DNA of 64,000 nt from BOG-933 sp037132135 (GTDB lineage Bacteria > Pseudomonadota > Alphaproteobacteria > Azospirillales > Azospirillaceae), in NCBI GenBank assembly GCA_037132135.1, contig JBAXPR010000004.1:13151-77150 (forward strand). Reading direction: 5' to 3'. Shown in pieces: positions 24,269-33,066 of the stretch (its first letter is position 1; each line of letters starts with the position of its first letter). The notes below the pieces were generated by a model that searched no databases, was not told the origin of the DNA, and was given only the letters and a program-made list of their open reading frames with translations. Made by a program: the position numbers and the translations under genes.

Positions 24269-25897
24269 TCACACCAACCGGCTCTGCTCCACCGCGCCGC
24301 GAATGAAGTCCTTGAACAACGGATGGGGCTCGAAGGGGCGGGATTTCAACTCGGGATGGAACTGGACGCCGACGAACCACGGGTGATCGACCCGTTCGAC
24401 GATTTCCGGCAATTCGCCATCGGGCGAGAGGCCTGAGAAACAGAGGCCGACCTCTTCCAAGCGCTGCTTGAGGTGGATGTTGACCTCATAGCGATGACGG
24501 TGACGCTCGGCGATCTCGGCATGGCCATAAATCTCCTGGGCGCGGCTGCCCCCGCGCAAAAAGGCCGGGTAGGCCCCGAGCCGCATGGTGCCGCCGAGAT
24601 CGCTGCTGGCCTCGCGCCGTTCCACCTCGTTACCGCGGGTCCACTCGGTCATCAGGCCGATCACGGGATCGTGGTTGCGCTGGAACTCCGAAGACCCGGC
24701 ATTGGGCATGCCGGCCAGGTTGCGCGCCGCCTCGATCACCGCCATCTGCATGCCGAAACAGATGCCGAAATAGGGGATCTTGCGCTCGCGGGCGAACTGG
24801 GCGGCCCGGATCATGCCCTCGGTGCCGCGCTCGCCAAAGCCGCCGGGGACCAGGATGCCGTGAACGCCCTCGAGATAATGGATGGTGTTCTCGGACTCAA
24901 AAATCTCCGAGTCCAGCCACTTGATGTCAACCCGGACATTGTTGGCGATGCCGCCGTGGGCCAGCGCCTCGACCAGCGACTTGTAGCTGTCTTTCAGCGC
25001 GGTGTATTTGCCGACGATGGCGATGGTGACCGCGCCCTCGGGGCCGCGTACCCGGCGCGCCACCTCGCGCCAGCGCGTGAGATCGGGTTCCTGATCGGTG
25101 GGCAGGCCGAAATAGGCCAGCACCGACTGATCAAAGCCCTGCTCGTGGTAGCTGATCGGCACGTGATAGATGGTGTCGACGTCGAGCGCCGCGATCACCC
25201 GCTCCTGGCGGATGTTGCAAAAGAGCGCGATCTTGCGCCGCTCGGCCTCGGGGATCGGCCGGTCGGCCCGGCACAGCAGCACCTGGGGCTGAATCCCCAC
25301 CGACAACAGTTCCTTGACCGAATGCTGGGTCGGTTTGGTCTTGAGTTCGCCCGCGGTCGGAATGTAGGGCAGGAGAGTCAGGTGGACGAAGAGCGCCCGC
25401 TCCGGCCCGACCTCGTTGCCGAACTGGCGGATGGCTTCGAGAAACGGCAGGCTCTCGATGTCGCCGACGGTGCCGCCGATCTCGCAGAGCACGAAATCCT
25501 CGCCCGAGAGATCGGCGCCGATGAAGTCCTTGATCTCGTCGGTAACGTGGGGAATCACCTGCACCGTGGCGCCGAGATAATCGCCCCGGCGCTCCTTGGC
25601 GATCACCTGGGAATAAATGCGCCCGGTGGTGATGTTGTCGCTCTTGCGCGCCGAAACGCCGGTGAAGCGCTCGTAATGCCCGAGGTCAAGATCGGTCTCG
25701 GCGCCGTCGTCGGTGACGAAGACCTCGCCGTGCTGATACGGGCTCATGGTACCGGGATCAACGTTGAGGTAAGGGTCGAGCTTACGCAGACGCACCGAAT
25801 AGCCGCGCGCCTGGAGCAGCGCCCCCAGCGCCGCCGAGGCCAGCCCCTTGCCCAGCGACGAAACCACACCACCGGTGATGAAGATGAAACGGGTCAT
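24269..25897 (-). CDS. pyrG: CTP synthase
   Basis: ATP-dependent amination of UTP to CTP with glutamine as nitrogen donor. The N-terminal synthetase domain begins TRFIFITGGVVSSLGKGLAS and contains YLNVDPGTMSPYQHGEVFVT. The class I amidotransferase domain has the nucleophile in YFGICFGMQM and the His/Glu pair in VGVQFHPELKS. At 542 aa the length is normal. secG lies 20 bp upstream on the same strand, so they are probably co-transcribed. Confidence 0.98.
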   Translation of the reverse strand: MTRFIFITGGVVSSLGKGLASAALGALLQARGYSVRLRKLDPYLNVDPGTMSPYQHGEVFVTDDGAETDLDLGHYERFTGVSARKSDNITTGRIYSQVIAKERRGDYLGATVQVIPHVTDEIKDFIGADLSGEDFVLCEIGGTVGDIESLPFLEAIRQFGNEVGPERALFVHLTLLPYIPTAGELKTKPTQHSVKELLSVGIQPQVLLCRADRPIPEAERRKIALFCNIRQERVIAALDVDTIYHVPISYHEQGFDQSVLAYFGLPTDQEPDLTRWREVARRVRGPEGAVTIAIVGKYTALKDSYKSLVEALAHGGIANNVRVDIKWLDSEIFESENTIHYLEGVHGILVPGGFGERGTEGMIRAAQFARERKIPYFGICFGMQMAVIEAARNLAGMPNAGSSEFQRNHDPVIGLMTEWTRGNEVERREASSDLGGTMRLGAYPAFLRGGSRAQEIYGHAEIAERHRHRYEVNIHLKQRLEEVGLCFSGLSPDGELPEIVERVDHPWFVGVQFHPELKSRPFEPHPLFKDFIRGAVEQSRLV

Positions 25898-25917
25898 GGG
25901 CCGTTACTGCAGGATAC

Positions 25918-26277
25918 TCACTGGGCGACCGGGGCGGCGGGCTTGGCCGGCTCGGGCGGCACGGCCGGTGCCGCGGGAGCGAGCGGGGCGGCCGGCTCAA
26001 CCGGCCGTTCGGCCGCGGGCACGGTATCGATGATCGAGGTCGGAGCATTGTGGCGGCCGGCCATGATCGCCAGCACGACGCTGGTCAGCATGAAGCTGCC
26101 GGCCAGAATCGCCGTGGTCCGGGTCAGCAGGTTGGCGGTGCTGCGCGCGGTCATCATGCCGCCGAGTCCGCCGCCACCGCCGATACCGAGGCCGCCGCCC
26201 TCCGACTTCTGGATCAGGATGACGCCAACCAGCGACACCGCGATCAGCAAATGAATCACCAGCACCACCGTTTCCAT
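25918..26277 (-). CDS. secG: Preprotein translocase subunit SecG
   Basis: Small membrane subunit of the SecYEG channel. Two hydrophobic helices (VVLVIHLLIAVSLVGVILIQ and the segment around 55-75) flank the conserved loop QKSEGGGLGIGGGGGLGGMM. A Pro/Ala-rich tail follows, common in alphaproteobacterial SecG. At 119 aa the length is usual. It lies between tpiA and pyrG, as expected for the group. Confidence 0.93.
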   Translation of the reverse strand: METVVLVIHLLIAVSLVGVILIQKSEGGGLGIGGGGGLGGMMTARSTANLLTRTTAILAGSFMLTSVVLAIMAGRHNAPTSIIDTVPAAERPVEPAAPLAPAAPAVPPEPAKPAAPVAQ

Positions 26278-26385
26278 GGCTCGCCCTTAGAGTCTGATAG
26301 TGAAACCCGCAAACACGACAAATCGCGGTCGCGCTGACGCGGCCGCGGATCATCACGCTGTCTTAAACAATCGCGACGGCAAGCG

Positions 26386-27141
26386 CTAGCGGCAACTCGT
26401 CGCGATGCCCCAGAAATCTTCAACCTTGAGGCTGGCTCCGCCGACCAGTGCCCCGTCGACGTCGGGAACCGCCATCAGCTCGGCGGCATTGGAGGGCTTG
26501 ACCGAACCGCCATAAAGGATGCGCACGGCAGCCCCGCTCGGCAGCCGCGTCACCAGATCCGCGCGGATCAGGGCGTGAATGCCGGCGACGTCGTCCGGGG
26601 TGGCGGTACGGCCGGTGCCGATCGCCCACACCGGCTCATAGGCGATCACGGTGTTGGCTGCGCCGGCCCCGGCGGGAATCGAGCCGGCCAGCTGGCCGCC
26701 GACCACCGCCGCCGCCTGCCCGGCTTCGCGCTGCTCCAGGGTTTCCCCGACGCAGATGATTGCGATCAGGCCCGCGGCATGAGCTGCAGCCGCCTTGGCC
26801 GCGACCAGGGCGTCGGGCTCCCGGTGATCCTGGCGGCGCTCGGAGTGGCCGACGATGACGTAGCCGCAGCCGGCTTCGGCAAGCATCGCGGCGCTGATGT
26901 CGCCGGTGTGGGCGCCGCTGGCCTTGGGATGGCAGTCCTGCCCGCCGAGCGCGACGCCGCTGCCCTTGACCGCCGCGGCCACCGGCCAGATCAGGGTCGC
27001 GGGCGGGCAGACCAGCAGATCGAAGCCGACCGCGCCGGCGGCACTCAGCTTCGCGGCCAGACCGGCCGCCAGCGTCACGCCGTCGGCACGGAGCCCGTTC
27101 ATCTTCCAGTTTCCCGCAATCAGCTTCCGTCGTCCGCTCAT
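26386..27141 (-). CDS. tpiA: Triosephosphate isomerase
   Basis: Interconverts dihydroxyacetone phosphate and glyceraldehyde 3-phosphate. LIAGNWKMNG at the N-terminus carries the catalytic lysine, VGHSERR the histidine, and AYEPVWAIGTGRTATP the glutamate; ILYGGSVKPSNAAELM is the phosphate-binding region. At 251 aa the length is normal. secG follows after 108 bp, in which I see no gene. Confidence 0.97.
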   Translation of the reverse strand: MSGRRKLIAGNWKMNGLRADGVTLAAGLAAKLSAAGAVGFDLLVCPPATLIWPVAAAVKGSGVALGGQDCHPKASGAHTGDISAAMLAEAGCGYVIVGHSERRQDHREPDALVAAKAAAAHAAGLIAIICVGETLEQREAGQAAAVVGGQLAGSIPAGAGAANTVIAYEPVWAIGTGRTATPDDVAGIHALIRADLVTRLPSGAAVRILYGGSVKPSNAAELMAVPDVDGALVGGASLKVEDFWGIATSCR

Positions 27142-27218
27142 GACCGCACCCCTTGCCCGTGTCCGGAGGTTTCCGCCGGTGTTCTACAAGGTGGCGCCGC
27201 CGCGGCCAAGTGCGGAAA

Positions 27219-27371
27219 TCACCGCGGCGGCGGCTCGCCGGCCGGCGTCTTGGTGCAGCCGCCATCGCAGCCGCCGCACGCCGGTTTTTCGGCTGCGGGG
27301 GCGAACCAGCGCCGGAGCAGCCAGACCGCGACCACCGCGACCGCGCCATAAGCAATCACCTGTTGGGTCAT
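27219..27371 (-). CDS. FeoB-associated Cys-rich membrane protein
   Basis: A 50-aa protein with one N-terminal hydrophobic helix (VIAYGAVAVVAVWLLRRWF) and a Cys motif CGGCDGGC. This is the form of the small FeoB-associated proteins found after feoB. GGAGG lies 7 nt before the ATG at 27371. It is 34 bp downstream of feoB on the same strand. It may help FeoB assembly or iron hand-over; the role in the family is not established. Confidence 0.8.
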   Translation of the reverse strand: MTQQVIAYGAVAVVAVWLLRRWFAPAAEKPACGGCDGGCTKTPAGEPPPR

Positions 27372-27405
27372 CACCGTTCCTCCTTCCGGTTGTTGCCGTA
27401 CCGTG

Positions 27406-29292
27406 TCATCCGAGCGCCCAGCTGGCGATCCGGAAGGTGGCGAAGGCCGAGAGATAAGCCAGCGCCAGCATATAGGCGACCTGAACCGCCGCCCAGCCCC
27501 AGGAATTGGTTTCGCGCTTGACCACCGCGATGGTGGCGGCGCACTGGGGCGCAAAGACATACCAGGCGAGCAGCGCGAGCGCGGTCGGCACGCTCCAGGA
27601 GCGGGCCAGCGCCTCGGCCAGGGTCGCGCCCTCGCCGCCGCTGACGGCATAGATCGTACCCAGCGTCGCCACCGCGACCTCGCGCGCCGCCATGCCCGGG
27701 ATCAGCGCCACCGCGATCTGCCAGGTGAAACCGAGCGGGGCCAGCAGCGGCTCCAGGAAACGGCCGGCGATGCCGGCGATGCTGTAGGCGATCGCGGGAC
27801 CGTCGGCGCCTTCGGGCGCGCCGGGGAATGTGGCCAGGAACCAGATCACCACCATCAGACTGAAGATCACCGTGCCGGCCCGGACCAAAAACACCTTGGC
27901 CCGTTCATAAAGGCCGAGGGCGATGTTGCGCGGGCTGGGCAGCTTGTAGGTCGGCAGTTCCAGCAGCAGCGGCTCGCGCTGACCCTTGAAGAGGGTGCGC
28001 TTGAGCACGAAGGCCACCCCCAGCGCCGAAACGATGCCGGCGGCAAACAGGCAGAACATCACCAGCCCCTGCAACCCGACCCGGCCGCCCAACACCGCGG
28101 TATCGGGAATGAAGGCCGCAATCAGCAGGGCATAGACCGGCAGCCGCGCCGAACAGGTCATCAGAGGCGCAATCAGGATGGTGGCAAGGCGGTCCTCGCG
28201 ATTGTCGATCGTACGGGCGGCCATGATCCCGGGCACGGCGCAGGCGAAGCTCGAGAGCAGCGGAATGAAGGCCCGGCCATGGAGACCGACGCCGCCCATC
28301 AGGCGGTCGAGCAGAAAGGCGGCCCGGGCAAGATAGCCGCTGTCTTCAAGCAGCAGGATGAAGAGGAACAGGATCAGAATCTGGGGCAGGAAGATCACGA
28401 CGCTGCCAACTCCGGCGATCACGCCATCGGCGATCAGGCTGCGCAGCGGCCCCTCGGCCATCACCCCCAGCACCCAGCCCTGAAGCCCGGTGACGCCGCC
28501 ATTGATCAGCTCCATCGGCAGCTTGGCCCAGGTGAACACGGCCTGAAACATCAAGAACAGCACCAGCAGCAGGCTGGCCAGCCCGAGGGTCGGGTGCAGC
28601 AGCACGGCATCGATGCGGCGGGTGACCTCGGCCGGGCGCCCGGCCCGGACCCCGGCGGCCAGGATCAGCCGCCCGACCTCGCGGTAAAGCTCGCGCAGCT
28701 CGGCCGCGCCCGGCTCGCGCCACACCGGCGGCGCCGCAGCCACCCCGGCGCCGGCCCGGTCCTGGGCATCGGCGGCGCGGTCAATCTCGGCCAGCAGGTG
28801 ATGCACGCTGTCACGGCGGATCGCCACCGTCCGCACCACCGGCACCGCCAGCACCCGCGAGAGTTCGGCGCAATCGATGCCGTAGCCGCGGCGCTCGGCG
28901 ACATCCATCATGTTGAGCGCCAGCACCACCGGCAGCCCGAGCGCCCGCACTTCGAGCACCAGCCGCAGATGCAGCCGCAGATTGGTGGCATCGGCGACGC
29001 AGACCACGATATCGGGCACCGCCTCACCGGCCTGCCGGCCGAGCAGAACGTCGCGGGTCACCGCCTCGTCGGGACTGCGGGCGCGCAGGCTGTAGGTCCC
29101 GGGCAGATCAAGCAGCCGGGCCGAACGGCCGGCGGGGGTGATGAAGCCGCCTTCCTTGCGCTCGACGGTAACGCCCGGATAGTTGGCCACCTTCTGACGG
29201 CTGCCGGTCAGCGCATTGAACAACGCGCTCTTGCCGCAGTTTGGAATGCCGACCAGGGCGATGCGGGGCTGGCGGGGGGCAGGTTCGGTCAT
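27406..29292 (-). CDS. feoB: Ferrous iron transporter FeoB
   Basis: Inner-membrane Fe(II) transporter with an N-terminal G domain. GIPNCGKS is at 15-22, ANYPGVTVERKEGG is the switch region, DLPGTYSL is G3 and LNMMD is G4. The membrane part carries the Gate motifs, including SSFACAVPGIMAARTI and the second gate around MTCSARLPVYALLI. At 628 aa it is shorter than E. coli FeoB (773). The ATG at 29292 is preferred over an upstream TTG. feoA precedes it by 42 bp. Confidence 0.96.
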   Translation of the reverse strand: MTEPAPRQPRIALVGIPNCGKSALFNALTGSRQKVANYPGVTVERKEGGFITPAGRSARLLDLPGTYSLRARSPDEAVTRDVLLGRQAGEAVPDIVVCVADATNLRLHLRLVLEVRALGLPVVLALNMMDVAERRGYGIDCAELSRVLAVPVVRTVAIRRDSVHHLLAEIDRAADAQDRAGAGVAAAPPVWREPGAAELRELYREVGRLILAAGVRAGRPAEVTRRIDAVLLHPTLGLASLLLVLFLMFQAVFTWAKLPMELINGGVTGLQGWVLGVMAEGPLRSLIADGVIAGVGSVVIFLPQILILFLFILLLEDSGYLARAAFLLDRLMGGVGLHGRAFIPLLSSFACAVPGIMAARTIDNREDRLATILIAPLMTCSARLPVYALLIAAFIPDTAVLGGRVGLQGLVMFCLFAAGIVSALGVAFVLKRTLFKGQREPLLLELPTYKLPSPRNIALGLYERAKVFLVRAGTVIFSLMVVIWFLATFPGAPEGADGPAIAYSIAGIAGRFLEPLLAPLGFTWQIAVALIPGMAAREVAVATLGTIYAVSGGEGATLAEALARSWSVPTALALLAWYVFAPQCAATIAVVKRETNSWGWAAVQVAYMLALAYLSAFATFRIASWALG

Positions 29293-29334
29293 TGATGGTC
29301 CGGTTTCCTCGGCGCTCGGGCACAATCCCCCGGC

Positions 29335-29628
29335 TTATTGGCGGCGTTCGACCAGCACGGCGTCGGCTTCGGCCCGGCGCAGGGCGACGGTGTGCTCGTT
29401 GATGCGGACGGCGATCGGGTCGCCCTTGGGAAAGGCTTCGTGCAACACTTCCACCGCCGCGCCCTCGACGAAGCCGATCTCAAGCAGCCGGCGTTCCAGC
29501 TCGTGTGGCGACAACGACTGATGCGGGGCCGCCGAGGGCGACACGGCGACAATGATCGCCCGGTCGCCCCGGTGCAAAGTGCCCAGGCGATAAGGGACGG
29601 AACTGTGACTTTCCCGGTACTTGGTCAT
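29335..29628 (-). CDS. feoA: Ferrous iron transport protein FeoA
   Basis: A 97-aa SH3-like protein. LERRLLEIGFVEGAAVEVLH is the conserved first half, followed by DPIAVRINEHTVALRRAEAD, typical of FeoA and DtxR C-terminal domains. It is thought to act with FeoB in the cytosol. The start at 29628 (MTKYRES) is preferred over a start four codons upstream. A Fur-like box lies 76-90 bp before the ATG. Confidence 0.9.
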   Translation of the reverse strand: MTKYRESHSSVPYRLGTLHRGDRAIIVAVSPSAAPHQSLSPHELERRLLEIGFVEGAAVEVLHEAFPKGDPIAVRINEHTVALRRAEADAVLVERRQ

Positions 29629-29703
29629 CGACGCGCGCACTCCCGGCAGACCCGAAGGACCGCCCCGCGCGGCCCGTCTTCACTGCCGGAAGGAAAACAC
29701 AGA

Positions 29704-29718
29704 TGAGAGTGGTTATCA
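29704..29718 (-). promoter_or_regulatory. Candidate Fur box upstream of feoA
   Basis: On the minus strand TGATAACCACTCTCA matches the 7-1-7 Fur pattern TGATAAT-N-ATTATCA at 11 of 14 positions. It lies in the 120-bp gap between cobT and feoA, in an AT-richer patch, about 76 bp before the feoA start. Iron-dependent repression of feoAB would be expected. In alphaproteobacteria Fur/Mur or Irr could be the binder. Confidence 0.4.
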
Positions 29719-29748
29719 ATCGCAAAATCGTGCGGGACCAACAAATCG

Positions 29749-30798
29749 TCAGGGCGCCCTGCCGGTGGCGGCATCCTCGCCGGTGCTGACACCGGCCTGC
29801 TCGAAGGTGGCCATGTTGGCGAGGCAGGCCACCGCCGCGCGCAGAATCGGGATCGCCAGCGCCGCCCCCGAGCCCTCGCCCAGCCGCATGCCGTAATCGA
29901 GCAGCGGCGTCTTGCCAAGCCGGGCGAGCAGCCGGGCATGGCCGGGCTCGGCCGAGCAGTGGCCGACGACGCAATGGTCGAGGAAGCCGGGGTCGATGGC
30001 GTGGAGCACGGCCGCCGCCGCGGTGCAGGTATAGCCGTCGAGCACCACCGGGGTGTGCGCGAGGCGGGCCGCGATCACGGCGCCGCAGATTGCCGCCAGC
30101 TCGAAGCCGCCAAAACAGCGCAGGACCTCGAGCGGATGGCCCAGCGCCCCGGCGTTGGCCGCGATCCCGGCCTCGATCGCCGCGATCTTGCGCTGAACCC
30201 CGGCGTCGTCGATGCCGGTGCCGCGCCCGACCCAGTCGGCCGCGGTGCCGCCGAACAGCGCCCGGCACAGCGCCGCCCCCGAGGTGGTGTTGCCGATACC
30301 CATTTCGCCGAGAGCCAGCAGGTGCAGATTGCCGTCGACCGCCATCATGCCATAGGCCATGGCGCGGGCGCACTCCTCCTCCTCCATCGCGGGACCCGTG
30401 GTGAAGTCCTGGGTCGCAGCCTCCAGGTCGAGCTCATAGACCCGGAGTTCGGCATCGACGACGCCGCATATCTGGTTGACCGCGGCACCGCCGGCGGTAA
30501 AGTTCGCCACCATCTGCCGCGTGACTTCGGCGGGAAAGGCAGAAACCCCCCGGGCGACGACGCCGTGGTTGCCGGCGAACACCGCGACCCGCGCCCGGCG
30601 CAGCTCCGGAATGGCCTTGCCCTGCCAGGTGGCCATCCAGGTCGCCAGCTCTTCGAGCCGTCCGAGCGAGCCCTGAGGCTTGGTCAGCCGGTCCTGGCGC
30701 GCCCGCGCAGCCGCGCCCGAGGCGGCGTCCGGACCGGGCAGAGCCGAGAGAATGGCGCGGATCTCATCGAAGTTCGGGGCTGTTTCCTGATCGGACAT
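29749..30798 (-). CDS. cobT: Nicotinate-nucleotide-dimethylbenzimidazole phosphoribosyltransferase
   Basis: Makes alpha-ribazole phosphate from nicotinate mononucleotide and 5,6-dimethylbenzimidazole for the lower loop of cobalamin. Motifs: FAGNHGVVARGVSAFP, GEMGIGNTTSGAAL and RLGEGSGAALA with catalytic glutamate E308. At 349 aa the length is normal. The start at 30798 (MSDQETAPNF) is chosen over a longer frame. It is divergent from the aldolase-cobS-phosphatase operon; I see no cobalamin riboswitch between them. Confidence 0.95.
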   Translation of the reverse strand: MSDQETAPNFDEIRAILSALPGPDAASGAAARARQDRLTKPQGSLGRLEELATWMATWQGKAIPELRRARVAVFAGNHGVVARGVSAFPAEVTRQMVANFTAGGAAVNQICGVVDAELRVYELDLEAATQDFTTGPAMEEEECARAMAYGMMAVDGNLHLLALGEMGIGNTTSGAALCRALFGGTAADWVGRGTGIDDAGVQRKIAAIEAGIAANAGALGHPLEVLRCFGGFELAAICGAVIAARLAHTPVVLDGYTCTAAAAVLHAIDPGFLDHCVVGHCSAEPGHARLLARLGKTPLLDYGMRLGEGSGAALAIPILRAAVACLANMATFEQAGVSTGEDAATGRAP

Positions 30799-30995
30799 TG
30801 TGGCGTGCGCCTTAACAATTTCGGGTGGAGATGTCATTCCGGCGGCGCACCATGCCAGGAAGCACGGCCGCCGTCAAAAACCGATCTCAAGCCGCCGCGA
30901 AAGTTTTGCCGCGACCGCGACCGCAAACACCGTAGCCCCGGCGGCCCGGCCGCGCTAAGCTGCCGGTCCCCGCCCCTGCCGTTCTGGACATCCTG

Positions 30996-33032
30996 ATGAA
31001 GAGTCTCTGGTCCGATGCCGACGCCGCCGAAACGGTTCGCCGCTATGCCGGTCAGGGCATTGCCGAGGACGTGGCGCTCCGGGTCTATACCTCCCGGCTG
31101 CTTGGCGGTGACGACCGGCTGGTTCTTCACGGCGGCGGCAATACTTCGGTCAAGACCACGGCCACCGATCTGCTCGGCGACCGGGTCGAGGTGCTGCGGG
31201 TCAAAGGCAGCGGCTGGGACCTCGCCCGGCTGGAGCCCGCCGGCCTGCCCGCGGTGCGGCTGGCGCCGCTGCTCCGTGCCCGCGCCCTGCCCGTGCTCTG
31301 CGATCTCGACATGGTCAACCTGCTGCGTACCAGCCTGCTCGACGCCGCCGCTCCGAGTCCCTCGGTCGAGGTGCTGCTTCACGCCTTCCTGCCCCATGCC
31401 TTCGTCGATCATACCCATGCCCGCGCCGTGCTGGCGCTGACCAATCAGCCCGAGGGCGCCGCGCTCTGCCGCGAGGTCTTCGGCGGCCGGGTTGGCATCG
31501 TGCCCTATGTCATGTCGGGGCTGCCGCTGGCCCGCGCCGCCGCCGCAGTCTTCGAGGCCGATCCCGGGGTCGAGGGGCTGATCCTGCTCCGCCACGGCAT
31601 CTTCAGCGTCGGCGCCGGCGCCCGCGAGGCCTATGAGCGCATGATCGCCCTGGTCAGCCTGGCCGAAGACCGCCTGGCGCGGGGCCGCAGGACCCTGGTC
31701 ACGGTCAGCCGCCCCTCGCCGCCGCCGGTCGCCGAGATCGCGCCGATCCTCCGCGGCGCCCTGGCCGAGGATCGCGGCGACGGCGCCTGGGGACGCTGGC
31801 TGCTCGAGTTTCGCACCAGCCCCGAGATTCTGGCCTACGTCAACGCCGCCGGGCTTGAGCGCCTCGCGGGGGCCGGGGTGGCGACGCCCGATCACGTCAT
31901 CCGCACCAAGGGGTGGCCGCTGATCATCGAGCCGCCGGCCGCGGGAGCGCTTGACGGCTTCGGCGCCGCGGCGCGCACCGCGATCGATGGCTATGCCGGC
32001 CGCTATCGCGCCTATGTCGATCGTCACAAAACCACCCAGACCGCGCTCGACCCGCTGCCGCGGGTGGTGCTGGTGCCCGGCCTGGGGCTGTTCGGAGTCG
32101 GCCGCAGCGCCGCCGGAGCGGCGATCGCCGCCGACATCGCGGTCTCGGCCGCCCTCACCATCACCGACGCCGAGGCGATCGGCCGCTTCGAGTCGATCGC
32201 TGAAGCCGACCTCTTTGAGATGGAATACTGGTCGCTGGAGCAGGCCAAGCTGGGCCGGAGCCGCGAAGCGCCGCTGGCCGGACAGGTGGCGCTGATCACC
32301 GGCGGCGCCGGCACCATCGGGTTTGCCACCGGCGCCGCCTTTGCCGCCGAGGGTGCCGAGGTGGTGCTGGTCGATCTCGACGAAGCGGCGGCTGTGGCCG
32401 CGGCGGCCCGGCTCGGCCCCCACGCCCTCGGTCTCAGAGTCGACGTCACCCGGCCCGACGAGGTCCGCGCCGCCTTCGACCGCGCCTGCGCCCGCTTTGG
32501 CGGCATCGATATCGTGGTCTCGAACGCCGGGATCGCGCTCCAGGGCCGGATCGGCGACCTTGCCGACGAAACCCTCCGCCGCAGCTTCGAGATCAACTTC
32601 TTCGCCCATCAGACGGTCTCGCAGAACGCAGTGCGGGTGATGAGGCGCCAGGGCACCGGCGGCTGCCTGCTTTACAACGTCTCGAAGCAGGCGGTGAATC
32701 CCGGCCCCGACTTCGGCGCCTACGGCCTGCCCAAGGCCGCGACCCTGTTCCTGGCCCGCCAGTACGCCCTCGACCACGGCCGGGACGGCATCCGCGCCAA
32801 CGGCGTCAACGCCGACCGCATCCGCGGCGGCATGCTGACCCCCGAGATGATCGCCAAACGCTCCAAGGCCCGCGGCCTCGACGAACGCGACTATATGGCC
32901 GGCAATCTGCTCGCCCGCGAGGTCACGGCCGAGGACGTGGCGCAAGCCTTCGTCCATCAGGCACTGGCCCTGCGCACCACCGCCAGCATCACCACCGTCG
33001 ACGGCGGCAACATCGCCGCCGCCCTGCGCTAG
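30996..33032 (+). CDS. Bifunctional class II aldolase / short-chain dehydrogenase
   Basis: A 678-aa fusion. The N-terminal class II aldolase domain has LHGGGNTSVKT, the metal histidines in VDHTHARAVLAL and LLRHGIFSVGAGA. The C-terminal SDR has a Rossmann motif ITGGAGTIGFATGAAFA (from about 433), SNAG and the active-site YGLPK (Y576, K580). This is the RhaE/RhaD-type fusion used for rhamnulose 1-phosphate and related sugar phosphates. No other rhamnose gene is here. It leads an operon with cobS (34 bp gap) and the phosphatase. Confidence 0.88.
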   Translation: MKSLWSDADAAETVRRYAGQGIAEDVALRVYTSRLLGGDDRLVLHGGGNTSVKTTATDLLGDRVEVLRVKGSGWDLARLEPAGLPAVRLAPLLRARALPVLCDLDMVNLLRTSLLDAAAPSPSVEVLLHAFLPHAFVDHTHARAVLALTNQPEGAALCREVFGGRVGIVPYVMSGLPLARAAAAVFEADPGVEGLILLRHGIFSVGAGAREAYERMIALVSLAEDRLARGRRTLVTVSRPSPPPVAEIAPILRGALAEDRGDGAWGRWLLEFRTSPEILAYVNAAGLERLAGAGVATPDHVIRTKGWPLIIEPPAAGALDGFGAAARTAIDGYAGRYRAYVDRHKTTQTALDPLPRVVLVPGLGLFGVGRSAAGAAIAADIAVSAALTITDAEAIGRFESIAEADLFEMEYWSLEQAKLGRSREAPLAGQVALITGGAGTIGFATGAAFAAEGAEVVLVDLDEAAAVAAAARLGPHALGLRVDVTRPDEVRAAFDRACARFGGIDIVVSNAGIALQGRIGDLADETLRRSFEINFFAHQTVSQNAVRVMRRQGTGGCLLYNVSKQAVNPGPDFGAYGLPKAATLFLARQYALDHGRDGIRANGVNADRIRGGMLTPEMIAKRSKARGLDERDYMAGNLLAREVTAEDVAQAFVHQALALRTTASITTVDGGNIAAALR

Positions 33033-33066
33033 CGCGCCCCCGAGACCGGAACACCAGGGAGCCCCC

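Noticed and set aside
26278..26385. tRNA gene between secG and tpiA
   Set aside because: A tRNA lies next to secG in some bacteria, but no cloverleaf or T-loop sequence is visible in these 108 bp.
30799..30995. Possible cobalamin riboswitch between cobT and the aldolase gene
   Set aside because: No B12-box-like conserved segment or matching helices could be seen on either strand.
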